NCBI GenBank assembly: GCA_965224325.1
Contig: CBDCYT010000002.1
Coordinates: 1-64,000 of the forward strand
Length of the DNA stretch: 64,000 nucleotides
Origin: CBDCMJ01 sp965224325
GTDB lineage: Bacteria > Chloroflexota > Dehalococcoidia > Lucifugimonadales > UBA3495
Direction: 5' to 3'
Shown here: positions 28,347 to 37,404 of the stretch, piece by piece
Layout: every line of letters begins with the position of its first letter
Position numbering within the stretch: the first letter of the stretch is position 1
Program-made: the position numbers and the translations under genes
Notes under the pieces: model-generated
Database searches by the model: none
Told to the model about the DNA's origin: nothing
Seen by the model: the letters and a program-made list of their open reading frames with translations, nothing else

Positions 28347-29552
28347 TCACGCGTACCGGGGTTCCATGTCTCGGGGTATGCCAAAGGCGTGCTTGCCGAT
28401 GATCTCCAGAGCGTCAAAGCCTGTAATGGGATGCATGGGGCCGACTCTGACGTCTCGATAGTAGCGTTCCAGCGGTAAGTGCTTGGCCAGGGCTGCGCCG
28501 CCCACCATTTCTACTGCCTTGTCCACCACGTCCACCGCCGTGCGCATGCAGAAGTACTGCATGGCAACCGCGTCCACTATGCTTTGGTCGTCGCGGGCCA
28601 AGGGGTCGGTGAGGCGGCCGGCTAAGTCTTTTTGAAAAGCCCATGCCGCCTTTAGGCCAATGTCCATCTCGGCGGCCAGAAACTGGTGTCCCGGATAATG
28701 GCTCACGGGCCGGTTGAAGGGCAGGCGGACACGCTCTTTGCAATATTCGATGGCGAAGTCCCGTGCCGCCCGGGCTATGCCGATGTATACGCTGGAAAAG
28801 GTGCCGCCGTGCCAAGCGAACAGCAGCCGCTCGAATTGTCCCCATTCCCAGGTGGGGTGCTTGAACGCTTGTTCGTCAGTGATGAACAGGTTATTCAACA
28901 CCCAGCTATGGCTTCCGGTGGACCGCATTCCCATGACGTTCCAGTCGTTCTGACACACTATGCCCGGCGTGTCCATGGGTATGAAGAACACCAGGCCAAC
29001 CTCTCCTTCCTCGGGATCGTTGTACACCGCCGTACTGCAGAACAAATCACCCACGGGGCTATTGGTGCCGAAAGCATGGCGGCCGTTGACCCGAAAACCA
29101 CCTTCCTCTTTGACCGCTATTGCGGTGGTGAAACCCAAGCCGGTAATGGCCCTTAGACTGTCCACCGCCGGGTCGGTCATGGACGCGCAAGATATCAGGC
29201 GGTTGCTGGCTATGTTTTCCAAAAGCGGGACCACATCCTCGTTTCCCGTCTTGTAGAGCTCGGTGATCATCCATGGCAGGCCCAAGTGCATGTTTACGGC
29301 CAAGGCGGTGGCTCCATCTCCTCTGGCCAGCCGCTCCTGAGCAATGCAGATGTCCAGGAGAGAACCCCCGCCTCCCCCCAATGATTCCGGTATAGGCAGA
29401 TTGGTGTACCCTGACGCCTTCATTTCCTCGTAATTCTCGAGAGGAAAACTGTTGTCTGCGTCATGCAGTGCCGCCCTGGTAGCAAAATCGTCCGCGTGCT
29501 TGGCGGCGATGTCAAACCATTTCTGCTGCGATGCCGTTAGCTGCTCAGGCAT
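28347..29552 (-). CDS. Acyl-CoA dehydrogenase family protein
   Basis: 401 residues from ATG 29552, chosen for the GAGGGGGA ribosome binding site; the frame allows five more residues upstream. It is a complete acyl-CoA dehydrogenase fold: helical N-terminal domain (FPLENYEEMKASGYTNLPIP), central beta-domain with ISCASMTDPAVDS, where the usual flavin-contact TEPxxGS is altered, and the C-terminal helical domain. The canonical catalytic Glu region near the C-terminus reads FDALEIIGKHAFGI. FAD binding is likely; whether the substrate is a CoA thioester is unclear, since this branch also contains flavin monooxygenases acting on aromatic or sulfur compounds. The MoaD-like and molybdenum hydroxylase genes are directly upstream on the same strand. 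Confidence 0.88.
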   Translation of the reverse strand: MPEQLTASQQKWFDIAAKHADDFATRAALHDADNSFPLENYEEMKASGYTNLPIPESLGGGGGSLLDICIAQERLARGDGATALAVNMHLGLPWMITELYKTGNEDVVPLLENIASNRLISCASMTDPAVDSLRAITGLGFTTAIAVKEEGGFRVNGRHAFGTNSPVGDLFCSTAVYNDPEEGEVGLVFFIPMDTPGIVCQNDWNVMGMRSTGSHSWVLNNLFITDEQAFKHPTWEWGQFERLLFAWHGGTFSSVYIGIARAARDFAIEYCKERVRLPFNRPVSHYPGHQFLAAEMDIGLKAAWAFQKDLAGRLTDPLARDDQSIVDAVAMQYFCMRTAVDVVDKAVEMVGGAALAKHLPLERYYRDVRVGPMHPITGFDALEIIGKHAFGIPRDMEPRYA

Positions 29553-29602
29553 AAGCGTCCCCCTCATTTATGAACCGGCTAAAACAGTGCAATCCCAAGT
29601 TC

Positions 29603-29872
29603 TCAACCACCGCCCAGGGCGGGAAGGAAGTGTACCTCGCTGTTTTCCTCTACCCGCTCCAACATTCCCAATTGGCTGGCTTCGCCATCAATGATCACCG
29701 CGACTCCCGGCAACAAATCGTCTTCTTCTTCGTCGCACAACTGAGAACGGATGCCGGGGAACTCTTTCTCCAGGTTGTTGATAATCCGCCTTACCGACGC
29801 ACCAGCCACCCGGACGGTTTTTTGTCCTCCGGTTAGCGCCTGCATCCGAGGTGGTATCCAAACTTCGGGCAT
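29603..29872 (-). CDS. MoaD/ThiS-family sulfur carrier-like protein
   Basis: 89 residues from ATG 29872; a TTG at 29893 is an alternative start, and neither has a strong ribosome binding site. It has the beta-grasp pattern with VWIPPRMQALTGGQ at the start and ends in PALGGG, so the C-terminal Gly-Gly required for adenylation and thiocarboxylation is exposed without processing. It lies 28 bp downstream of the molybdenum hydroxylase gene and upstream of the acyl-CoA dehydrogenase gene; a role in molybdopterin synthesis for that hydroxylase is plausible, but another sulfur-transfer role is possible. An acidic stretch CDEEEDDLL is unusual. Confidence 0.8.
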   Translation of the reverse strand: MPEVWIPPRMQALTGGQKTVRVAGASVRRIINNLEKEFPGIRSQLCDEEEDDLLPGVAVIIDGEASQLGMLERVEENSEVHFLPALGGG

Positions 29873-29900
29873 CTCTTTGCCAACTCGCGGCAACGCCGCA

Positions 29901-32216
29901 CTATTCTTTATCCCAGATGGCTTCCAGCACCCGGCCAGGGGTCATCGGAAGACGGTCCATCCGGGCGCCTATGGCCTTGGAAATGGCGTTGGAAATTGCG
30001 GCCATGGGAGGGACTATGGGCACCTCCCCAACGCCCCGCACCCCATAGGGATGGCTGGGGTTGGCCACCTCGACCACAACGGTGTCAATCATCGGAAGGT
30101 CGAGACTGATGGGCATTCTGTAATCCAGGAAACTGGAGTTGGACATGTGGCCCTGGTTATTCAAGAAATACTCTTCATTCAAGGCCCAACCGATACCCTG
30201 GACCGCGCCGCCTTGCATCTGGCCTTCCACGTAACTCGGGTGTACGGCCTTCCCGGCGTCTTGAAGCGCCGTATAGCGCAGAATCGTTACTTTGCCGGTC
30301 TCCGGATCGACTTCCAGGTCCACGATATGGGTGGCGATTGCGCTACCGGCTCCGGGCGGGTTAACCCCGGCCCGGCCGGTTATGGGACCGCCGGTGGCGT
30401 TCTGACGCGCGGCCAACTGACTGAAGGTCATGCGCAATTCCGGGTCGGCCTTGTGCTGCAGCGCACCGTCCTGGTACTCCACGTTCTCCTCGGGGACGTC
30501 CCAAATCTTTGCCGCCCTCCGTATCATCTGGCTTTTGATATCCTGGGCCGCCTCGTAAGCGGCCCAGCCTGTCTTGAAGGTGACCCCGCTGCCTCCGGTG
30601 TTGGAGGTAAATCCTATGGAGTCGGTGTCTCCCACCGAGGGGTGGACATCCTCCACGGCTATACCCAGGACCTCGGCCAGCTGCTGCGACACTGAGGTCC
30701 TGGTTCCCCCGATGTCCATGGAGCCCTCAATCAGATTGACGGTCCCGTCAGCGTTGACGATGGCCAGGGCGCTTGACGGTCCGGTATTGTTGCCCCAGAA
30801 TCCGCTGGCCACTCCCCTGCCCCGGTAGGGGCCTTCCAGAGGCGCTGAGTAATGGGGGTGCGCCTTGGCCGCCTGCAAGGTTTCCTCGAAGCCAACCCTA
30901 GGGAACACCGGCCCCGTGACCCTCCGAGTCCCCTCTTTGGCACTGTTGAGCAGCCGGAACTCCAAGGGGTCCATGTCCAACTTCTCGCACAACTCATCGA
31001 TGGCGGTTTCCATGGCAAAGGCGGATGCAGGTGAGCCCGGCGCTCGGTATGCCGCCGACTTTGGCATGTTCACCAGAACGTCGTATCCCTCTATGTGGGC
31101 GTTGGGGATGTCGTAGGCAGCCATCATGCACTGGCACCCCGGCGATACCGGCGACCCGGGGAATGCGCCGGACTCGTAAATTAGGCAGGCTTCGGCGGCT
31201 ACTAATTTCCCGTCTTTGGTGGCTCCCAGCTTTACTTTGATATGGGTGCCAGAGGTAGGGCCCGTAGCTTCGAATACCTCGGTCCGGGACATGGTTACCT
31301 TTACCGGGCGGCCCGCTTTACGAGCCAACGCGGCCGCCACCGGTTCAACGTAGACCACCGTCTTGGCGCCGAAGCCACCTCCAATCTCCATGGGAATGGC
31401 CTTAACGCTCGACACGGGAACACCCATCAAACGGGCCGTTTGCTCCCTAACCGTGAAATGCCCCTGACTGCTTGACCAGACGGTCAGGGTGCCATCGCCG
31501 TGCCACATCGCGGTACCGGTGTGAGGCTCGATATACCCTTGGTGGACCGGAACGGTGGAGGTCTCTTTTTCGACTACGATTTCCGCCTGCTTGAACCCAT
31601 CGTCAACGTCACCCAAGCGAAACTCGAAGTGGTTGGCGACGTTGGATCCTGGATTAGGGTCGTCGTCGTCCAGGACCCCGCCGGGCCTCAACGCCGGGTT
31701 TGACAGCGAGGCCAGACGCTCATGCAGCAGCGGAGCATCCTCCTTCATGGCTTCCTGCGCGCTGGACACCGAGGGTAATACCTCGTAGTCCACTTCTACC
31801 AGCTTCAACGCTTGCTCAGCGACGTGCTGGTTGATGGCCGCGACGGCCGCCACCGCGTGGCCTTTATAAAGCACCTTGCCGGCGGCCATTATGTTGTTAC
31901 TCAGAAAGCGAAGGTTGTGAAGTGCGCCCTCGGCCAGATCTACCACCTTGCCGGATGGCTGAGCCAAGTCAGCGGAGGTAACTACGGCGAAAACGCCGCT
32001 AAGGGCGGCGGCGCGGCTAGTATCGATGGATTTTATCCGGGCGTGAGCGTGGGGACTCCGGAGGATCCTACCAAAAAGCAACCCCGGCAGGTTCACGTCG
32101 GCGCCGTATCTGGCCTGGCCGGTGACTTTATCAGCGCCGTCGTGACGCACCGGCCGAGAGCCTACCACCTTAAAATCTTGGTTGGAAAGGACCATATTAG
32201 GTTTATAGTCCATCAT
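29901..32216 (-). CDS. Xanthine dehydrogenase/aldehyde oxidase family molybdenum-binding subunit
   Basis: 771 residues; ATG (two in tandem, 32216 and 32213) after GGAGG. It is the large molybdopterin-binding subunit of the xanthine oxidase family: RHDGADKVTGQARYGADVN at the N-terminus, GGGFGAKT near the middle, AYRAPGSP and the C-terminal GVGEVPIVPP with the catalytic base Glu731. These enzymes hydroxylate N-heterocycles, aldehydes or CO-type substrates. The FAD and 2Fe-2S subunits usually encoded alongside are absent here, so it must use subunits encoded elsewhere or belong to a branch with a different electron acceptor. A MoaD-like gene follows after 28 bp. Confidence 0.92.
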   Translation of the reverse strand: MMDYKPNMVLSNQDFKVVGSRPVRHDGADKVTGQARYGADVNLPGLLFGRILRSPHAHARIKSIDTSRAAALSGVFAVVTSADLAQPSGKVVDLAEGALHNLRFLSNNIMAAGKVLYKGHAVAAVAAINQHVAEQALKLVEVDYEVLPSVSSAQEAMKEDAPLLHERLASLSNPALRPGGVLDDDDPNPGSNVANHFEFRLGDVDDGFKQAEIVVEKETSTVPVHQGYIEPHTGTAMWHGDGTLTVWSSSQGHFTVREQTARLMGVPVSSVKAIPMEIGGGFGAKTVVYVEPVAAALARKAGRPVKVTMSRTEVFEATGPTSGTHIKVKLGATKDGKLVAAEACLIYESGAFPGSPVSPGCQCMMAAYDIPNAHIEGYDVLVNMPKSAAYRAPGSPASAFAMETAIDELCEKLDMDPLEFRLLNSAKEGTRRVTGPVFPRVGFEETLQAAKAHPHYSAPLEGPYRGRGVASGFWGNNTGPSSALAIVNADGTVNLIEGSMDIGGTRTSVSQQLAEVLGIAVEDVHPSVGDTDSIGFTSNTGGSGVTFKTGWAAYEAAQDIKSQMIRRAAKIWDVPEENVEYQDGALQHKADPELRMTFSQLAARQNATGGPITGRAGVNPPGAGSAIATHIVDLEVDPETGKVTILRYTALQDAGKAVHPSYVEGQMQGGAVQGIGWALNEEYFLNNQGHMSNSSFLDYRMPISLDLPMIDTVVVEVANPSHPYGVRGVGEVPIVPPMAAISNAISKAIGARMDRLPMTPGRVLEAIWDKE

Positions 32217-32389
32217 GCGATGCCTCCGGGCTCTAACGTCTTTAGGGGCTCCTGGGACGCCTGGGGTGTTTGACGGTATATTATCATAAAATCAATGAGG
32301 CGCCCCGGCGTCGATAGGATGAGTCGCCATGATGAACGGAGGGCCTTTCCCTTTTTGGGGCACCGCATTAGGCAGTCTTTCCCGCCCGT

Positions 32390-33283
32390 TCAATCAGGGC
32401 CGCGTCTGGTCCGGTACCAGTAGTCCCAACGGCTAAGTTCCGGCCGCCTGGGCCAAATGGGTTCTCTGATGATCAGCTTGTAGACGAGCATTAGCGCTGC
32501 GCCACAGGCGAAGCCGCCCACGTGCGCCATGAAGGCAACGTTGACTCCAGAGGCCAGCCCCAAAAACCCCAGACTATTCAGGACCTGCAACCCGAACCAT
32601 ATGCCGAGGAGGACAAGAGCCGACAATTCCACCGCGGTTATGAAGTAAAAGATAACCAGGGTCTTGATGCGGTTGAACGGGTACAGCACCAGGTAGGCTC
32701 CCATGACTCCGGCAATTGCGCCGCTGGCGCCCACCAACGGCGCCTGAGAGCCAGGATCTATGAGCCAGTGACTCAGGGTAGCCACCAGGCCTGTCCCAAA
32801 GTAAAAGAGCAGGTACCGCACACGACCCAAACGGTCCTCTATGTTGTTGCCGAAGACCCAAAGGAAAGCCATGTTCCCTGCAAAATGGAACAAGCCACCG
32901 TGGATGAACATCGAGGTGAAGATGGTGCCCCAGGTGGGAATGGGCGAAGCGATGTTCTGGAGCGCGCCTCCCCCTTCCAATGGGATTATCGGTAGATTGG
33001 GAAGAACGGTGTCCCTCAGCCTATCGGTTACCTCCGTGCAGGACAATCCGGCACTGGACGGTAGAAAACGATAAGTGCAGGCGAGTCCTTCCGTTAGCTC
33101 ATCGGGAATAAACCCCCACTTTAAAAAGAAAACGCCAACGTCTAGGTCGCCTCCGCCCCACAAGTAGTCCAGACCGCCCAGCGCAAGGGCGTACAAAAAG
33201 ACCACGGCGTTGAGGACGCAAAGCGCTAGGGTTGCCACCGGGCGAGAGCGGCGCCGGGCGTCCGAATCGGAGAATGGAATCAC
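32390..33283 (-). CDS. Rhomboid-family intramembrane serine protease
   Basis: 297 residues with a GTG start at 33283. Six or seven hydrophobic helices are visible. Catalytic residues are present: Ser187 in GASGAIAGVMG (helix 4) and His254 in MAHVGGFACG (helix 6), plus the helix-2 motif FIHGGLFHFAGNMAFLWVFG. A long loop of about 60 residues with two Cys separates helix 1 from helix 2. Rhomboids cut single-pass membrane proteins inside the bilayer; the substrate is unknown. It stands alone between the molybdenum hydroxylase and the aroF terminator. Confidence 0.93.
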   Translation of the reverse strand: MIPFSDSDARRRSRPVATLALCVLNAVVFLYALALGGLDYLWGGGDLDVGVFFLKWGFIPDELTEGLACTYRFLPSSAGLSCTEVTDRLRDTVLPNLPIIPLEGGGALQNIASPIPTWGTIFTSMFIHGGLFHFAGNMAFLWVFGNNIEDRLGRVRYLLFYFGTGLVATLSHWLIDPGSQAPLVGASGAIAGVMGAYLVLYPFNRIKTLVIFYFITAVELSALVLLGIWFGLQVLNSLGFLGLASGVNVAFMAHVGGFACGAALMLVYKLIIREPIWPRRPELSRWDYWYRTRRGPD

Positions 33284-33637
33284 TGAAGTGCCCGCCTCTG
33301 GGGATTACCCTCTGTTGCTTTGCCCAGCCCGGATCGCAGGGATTAGACTTCGCGGCGGCTCAAGAACTTGAACTCCCAGCGGTGTGGGCGCCCACCTCCG
33401 CGGCAGCGTCAGAACGTGTGCCGTGCACGTTCGACATCGTACGGAAGCGTCGAGCCGCCCTTGATGCTTCACTCGGCGAACGCTCAAGGTTTTGTGGAGC
33501 CGAACTATGGAGCGGCCCCATGGAGCGTGATAATGGAGCGTGATAACGGAATCGGCCATTAAAAAAGACGAGGGGAGCCCCCTCGCCTTTACTGTCCCAT
33601 CCGGATTCAAACCGAAACCGAGGGTGCAATGACCGAG
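33284..33637. other. Intergenic region between rhomboid gene and aroF
   Basis: About 350 bases. No gene supported on either strand. It contains a 13-bp tandem direct repeat (ATGGAGCGTGATA twice, 33520-33545) and the aroF terminator at 33561-33585. The rhomboid gene's promoter should lie here but no clear hexamers are visible. Confidence 0.5.
33561..33585 (-). terminator. Intrinsic terminator of the trpA-aroH-aroF block
   Basis: On the minus strand CGAGGGG-GCT-CCCCTCG forms a perfect 7-bp GC-rich stem with a three-base loop, followed by TCTTTTTT. It lies about 50 bases past the aroF stop codon. Confidence 0.9.
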
Positions 33638-34660
33638 TCAGTTGACGCCGATGGGATCTTTCCGGACTGCCGATATAGCTCGGACTTGGTCCATCAAGCT
33701 GGCGAAGTTATCGAAGGTCAACGACTGGGCCCCGTCGCACTTGGCCTGGTCCGGATTAGGGTGGACTTCAATCAGCAACCCGTGGGCTCCGGCGGCGATG
33801 GCCGCCAGCGCCACGGGAGTCACCAGATACCATTTGCCCGTGGAATGGCTGGGGTCAGCTACAATAGGCAAGTGGCTCAGGCGTTTAATCACCGGAATTG
33901 CCGCCACGTCCATGGTAAAGCGGGTGAACTGTTCAAAACCTCTGATGCCTCTCTCACAGAGTATGACCTCGTTGTTGCCACCAGCCATGACGTATTCGGC
34001 GGCGAGCAGCCATTCCTCGTAGGGGGCTGCCATGCCTCGTTTTACCATTACAGGCTTGCCCACTGCGCCTACGGCATCCAACAGGTTATAGTTCTGCATA
34101 TTGCGTGCGCCGACCTGAAGGATATCCGCGTACTGGGCCACTAGGTCTACGTCCCCCGGGGCCATCACTTCCGTAATTACGGGCAGGCCGGTTTCCTGAC
34201 GGGCAAGATCAAGCAGCTTGAGCCCTTCCAAACCCATACCTCGAAAACTGTAGGGCGACGTTCGGGGCTTAAACGCTCCACCTCGTAACACCGTAGCTCC
34301 AGCCGCTTTTACCGCTATGGCGGTGGACACCATCTGTTCTTCGTTTTCCACGGAGCAGGGGCCGCCCATGATCACCGGCTCGGGGCCTCCGATTATCGCG
34401 TTGCCAACCCGCACTGTGGAGCCCTCAGGATGGAACTCCCGGCTGGCCAGCTTGTAGGGCTTGGAGATAACAACGACCTCTCCCACGCCGGGTAGCAGTT
34501 CCATCTCGTCCTTGAACTCGGAAGGTATAGAGCCCAGGACACCCACCACCGTACGTTCGACCCCGGTAGATATCTGAGCCTTCAGGCCGTGGCCTTCGAT
34601 GCGCTGCCGGACCCCGTCCAATTGCTCCTGCGTGCTATCCCGGTTCATTACTACGATCAT
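33638..34660 (-). CDS. aroF: 3-deoxy-7-phosphoheptulonate synthase (DAHP synthase, type I beta-like)
   Basis: 340 residues from the ATG at 34660 (MIVVMNRDST), the start usual for the family; the frame is open 11 codons further. It makes DAHP from phosphoenolpyruvate and erythrose 4-phosphate, the first step of aromatic synthesis. A ferredoxin/ACT-like N-terminal regulatory domain (residues about 1-70) precedes the barrel: MGGPCSVENEEQM, LRGGAFKPRTSPYSFRG with the PEP-binding Lys, ILQVGARNMQN, VADPSHSTGK and EVHPNPDQAKCDGAQSL. It is the last gene of trpA-aroH-aroF and is followed by a strong terminator. Feedback control through the N-terminal domain is probable but the effector is not evident. 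Confidence 0.95.
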   Translation of the reverse strand: MIVVMNRDSTQEQLDGVRQRIEGHGLKAQISTGVERTVVGVLGSIPSEFKDEMELLPGVGEVVVISKPYKLASREFHPEGSTVRVGNAIIGGPEPVIMGGPCSVENEEQMVSTAIAVKAAGATVLRGGAFKPRTSPYSFRGMGLEGLKLLDLARQETGLPVITEVMAPGDVDLVAQYADILQVGARNMQNYNLLDAVGAVGKPVMVKRGMAAPYEEWLLAAEYVMAGGNNEVILCERGIRGFEQFTRFTMDVAAIPVIKRLSHLPIVADPSHSTGKWYLVTPVALAAIAAGAHGLLIEVHPNPDQAKCDGAQSLTFDNFASLMDQVRAISAVRKDPIGVN

Positions 34661-34739
34661 CTTCGCATACACCTGTGTTTGCCGAATACGCAACCGGCAG
34701 CTCTCGCCGCCGGACTCGCTCCCGTTGGCAATAAGGAAG

Positions 34740-35117
34740 TTACGTCTTAATTGATTCTACACCTTCAAGCCGCAAAACCTCAGTGCCGTTGAGATATAGG
34801 TTGACCAGTTGCCCAGGTTCTTTATCGGTGTTCACCAGTATTAAGACTCGAATACACTTGGTCAAGCTGCCTGGAACATCCACCTCGGTAGCCCCCATCA
34901 GCGCGGTGTTGTTCCAACCCAACTGCCGGGCGGCGGCGGCCGGGAAGCAGGCGTTCAAATCCGGCGTCATGGTAAAGTAAGCGGCGGCAACGTCCTGTTC
35001 TTCAATCTCATTGGCGTCAATGAGCTTGGACAGCATTTCTCTGGTGGCGTCGTAGATCGCTGGGGCCGAATTGTCCGTGGCCACCGTAGCCCCGCGAATA
35101 CCTCGGCACACCGTCAT
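34740..35117 (-). CDS. aroH: Chorismate mutase, AroH type
   Basis: 125 residues; ATG at 35117, overlapping the trpA stop by four bases (ATGA), with GGAGG inside the trpA end. AroH converts chorismate to prephenate. The trimeric AroH-fold markers are present: CRGIRGATVATDN with the active-site Arg near residue 8, the PDLNACFPAAAARQLGW segment, and SLTKCIRVLILVN with the second active-site Arg. Length is normal. Its position between trpA and aroF places it in an aromatic amino-acid block. Confidence 0.93.
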   Translation of the reverse strand: MTVCRGIRGATVATDNSAPAIYDATREMLSKLIDANEIEEQDVAAAYFTMTPDLNACFPAAAARQLGWNNTALMGATEVDVPGSLTKCIRVLILVNTDKEPGQLVNLYLNGTEVLRLEGVESIKT

Positions 35118-35938
35118 GAGGGGAAACCTCCGTTGACCGAAAGGCGGGAGCCGGCCAATTCCGCGACGAACTTGCTGGCGCGCTCCACCAGTTGGCCACG
35201 GGACGATTCTAATATCACTCTAATCAAGGCGCTGCCCACCACGGCTGCTTCCGCCTTCAATCCCACCTCCTCCACGTGTTCCCTCCGCGATATGCCAAAT
35301 CCGACCGCCAAGGGTAAGGACGTGTGAGCCCGCACCCTGTCCAGCAGCTGAAAGCCCCGGTGGGACACCTGGTCCCGAGACCCGGTCACTCCGGTAACGC
35401 TGATGCAGTAGATGAATCCCGCAGCTCCGGCGCAAGCGGCCTGAATGCTCTCATCCGTGCTGGTGGGAGCAAGAAGAGGAATGATGGGAATGTCCCGGCT
35501 TCCGCAGTGGCCCGCCAACGGCCCCACTTCGAACTGAGGCAGATCAACCACAATCAACCCGTCGACGCCGCTGCCTTGGGCATCCTCGGCGAATCGCTCG
35601 AGCCCGTAACTGTGGATGGGATTGTAGTACCCCATCAGTAATAGAGGGGTTTCCGCCACTCGTCCCCGCAACTCTTCCACTATGTCCAGGCAGGTGGCCA
35701 GAGTCACCTGCTCCTGAAGGGCGCGAAAACTGGACTCTTGTATCACGGGCCCTTCAGCCAGCGGATCGCTGAAGGGGACCCCCAACTCCACCATATCTGC
35801 CCCGGCCGCCACCAATTCGGGCACAAGCTGCAGAGTCGTCTCTTTGTCGGGGAAACCGGCGGTGAGAAACACAATGAGCGCAGGCCGTCCCTCCCTTCGA
35901 AGGGTATCGAACTTTCGCTGTATGCGCTCTCCACTCAC
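35114..35938 (-). CDS. trpA: Tryptophan synthase alpha subunit
   Basis: 274 residues with a GTG start at 35938; no strong ribosome binding site. It cleaves indole-3-glycerol phosphate to indole and glyceraldehyde 3-phosphate. The catalytic Glu is Glu51 in VELGVPFSDP. The second catalytic acid, Asp60 in the Salmonella enzyme (DPLADGP), is Glu62 here (DPLAEGP), a conservative but notable change. The phosphate-binding GFGISRREHV and SVTGVTGSR loops are intact. trpB, the obligatory partner, is not in the window. It overlaps aroH by four bases. Confidence 0.93.
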   Translation of the reverse strand: MSGERIQRKFDTLRREGRPALIVFLTAGFPDKETTLQLVPELVAAGADMVELGVPFSDPLAEGPVIQESSFRALQEQVTLATCLDIVEELRGRVAETPLLLMGYYNPIHSYGLERFAEDAQGSGVDGLIVVDLPQFEVGPLAGHCGSRDIPIIPLLAPTSTDESIQAACAGAAGFIYCISVTGVTGSRDQVSHRGFQLLDRVRAHTSLPLAVGFGISRREHVEEVGLKAEAAVVGSALIRVILESSRGQLVERASKFVAELAGSRLSVNGGFPS

Positions 35939-36017
35939 GGTATGGCACGCCGGTCGTTTACTATCTGATATTCGCCATCTGAGACTAGGCCAATGTATCT
36001 TAGATTAGAATCTTTGT

Positions 36018-36857
36018 CTAGACCAGATACACTTCCACGGTCAGCGCCAGCGCATTCTGCGCACCGTGGACCAGGACGCCAGGCCAGAGGGATCCAGTCC
36101 GATGATAAAGCCAACCTAACAGCAAGCCCGTTACGAATACCGGGACCAGCACCCCAATGTCCCAGTGGAATATGCTGAATATGGCCGCGCTGCTCACTAT
36201 GGCCCAGCCGGCTCCAAGTCCTGACATTAAACCGCGAAGTACGAAGCCGCGAAAGAATAGCTCCTCGGTCAGTGGAGTCACCAGAGCCAATGCCTGGAAG
36301 GTCAATATCGCTGCGGCTCCCGGGAATGCGATGCCGGCCTCGATCTCGGGCGGCGATAGAGCGTCCCAGTGGAGAACCTCCACAATCATTCCATAAAGCG
36401 CGGTGAACAAAAGGTTCACCCCAAGGACGACAAGGGCCATGAGCACGCCGTTGTTAACCAAACCGGCTAACCCAGACCTCTCTTTTGGGCCTGGCAACCC
36501 GAGGTGAGTCAAGCCCAGGAGCACAAGAGGAGAGGGAGACCGGTAAACCCCGAACCGCCATACCACGCCGATGATGGCCAATGCCATCATGTGCACGGTG
36601 ACCCAGGTCACCAGAGCATCCTCATATCGCTCTACCAATCTGCCAATCCCAATGGCTGCGAAAGCAATCAAGATCATGGCAATGATAATGACCAGGATTC
36701 CCCAAGCCACTTGTCCGCCACGCCAAGAGACCGAGCCGAGGGTGTGCCCCGGCTCCGGACCGCTATCCGGCGCACTCCGGACATCTGGCGAGCTTCCGCA
36801 CTGATGGCAATACGAAGCGCCCTCGGGCTTGAGGCTGCCACAATAAGCGCAGTACAA
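36018..36857 (-). CDS. CPBP-family intramembrane metalloprotease with N-terminal zinc ribbon
   Basis: 279 residues from a TTG start at 36857, supported by CTGGAG upstream. The N-terminus is a four-Cys zinc ribbon (Cys3, Cys6, Cys17, Cys20) followed by a Pro/Ser linker and about seven membrane helices. The CPBP (Abi/Rce1-like) protease motifs are complete: EE(L)FFRG with Glu198-Glu199 and Arg203, FSIFHWD with His231, and VHGAQNALAL with His264 and Asn268. Such proteases process prenylated or bacteriocin-type peptides or membrane proteins. It precedes trpA by 79 bases on the same strand but probably has an unrelated role. Confidence 0.9.
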   Translation of the reverse strand: MYCAYCGSLKPEGASYCHQCGSSPDVRSAPDSGPEPGHTLGSVSWRGGQVAWGILVIIIAMILIAFAAIGIGRLVERYEDALVTWVTVHMMALAIIGVVWRFGVYRSPSPLVLLGLTHLGLPGPKERSGLAGLVNNGVLMALVVLGVNLLFTALYGMIVEVLHWDALSPPEIEAGIAFPGAAAILTFQALALVTPLTEELFFRGFVLRGLMSGLGAGWAIVSSAAIFSIFHWDIGVLVPVFVTGLLLGWLYHRTGSLWPGVLVHGAQNALALTVEVYLV

Positions 36858-37404
36858 AAAACCAAACTCCAGGATTAGGGAAAGGCCGAGTTTCCCCTAA
36901 ACTCTTGCCGTAACTCTTCTATGGGGTCTTCCGGGTGGTCTTCCGGCCGGGAACCCGATTCTCATCATAATAGGCCGAGCAACCATTTACCAACGGGCAG
37001 GCCGGCCCCTGCCCGGAGCAACAGAGTGAGCAACAGAGCCGCGTCTGAAATGTCTCCGCCGGGCCGGATTTGGGACTCCAGTCCGTCATTGCAACTTCCT
37101 AGGCCCTGCGCCATAATATCCCCGAACTGCACTAGGCCTCCAACTTAACGCGCCGTATGACAAGGGCTGGGCGAAAATCTAAGGATGGGAAGATGCGGCT
37201 GAAATGCCTGGCGTCGCTAAGCTCGAAATAGTTTCATCGGCCAGATAAGCAAGAAGCTTGCTGGCCCACGAATGAACCCACAAGACTCTACGAAGTATAA
37301 GTCCCTGTACGCGGTCAGTGTGTTTACTTTGAGTCAGTTAGGGGAAATGTACAGGGGTATAGCCCCCTGACTAGCATCGCAGTCCACTGGAGGTTTTGAC
37401 CCCC
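36858..37404. other. Gene-poor divergent region upstream of the GatC-like gene
   Basis: About 550 bases. I see no supported gene or RNA. Near the right end there is an inverted repeat (CCCTGTAC at about 37303 and GTACAGGG at about 37349) and a small GGGGTATAGCCCC hairpin, about 40 bases before the GatC-like start; these could be regulatory. Confidence 0.45.

Noticed and set aside
33520..33545. 13-bp tandem repeat as a regulatory site
   Set aside because: Only two copies, no promoter context; kept merely as a note in the intergenic entry.
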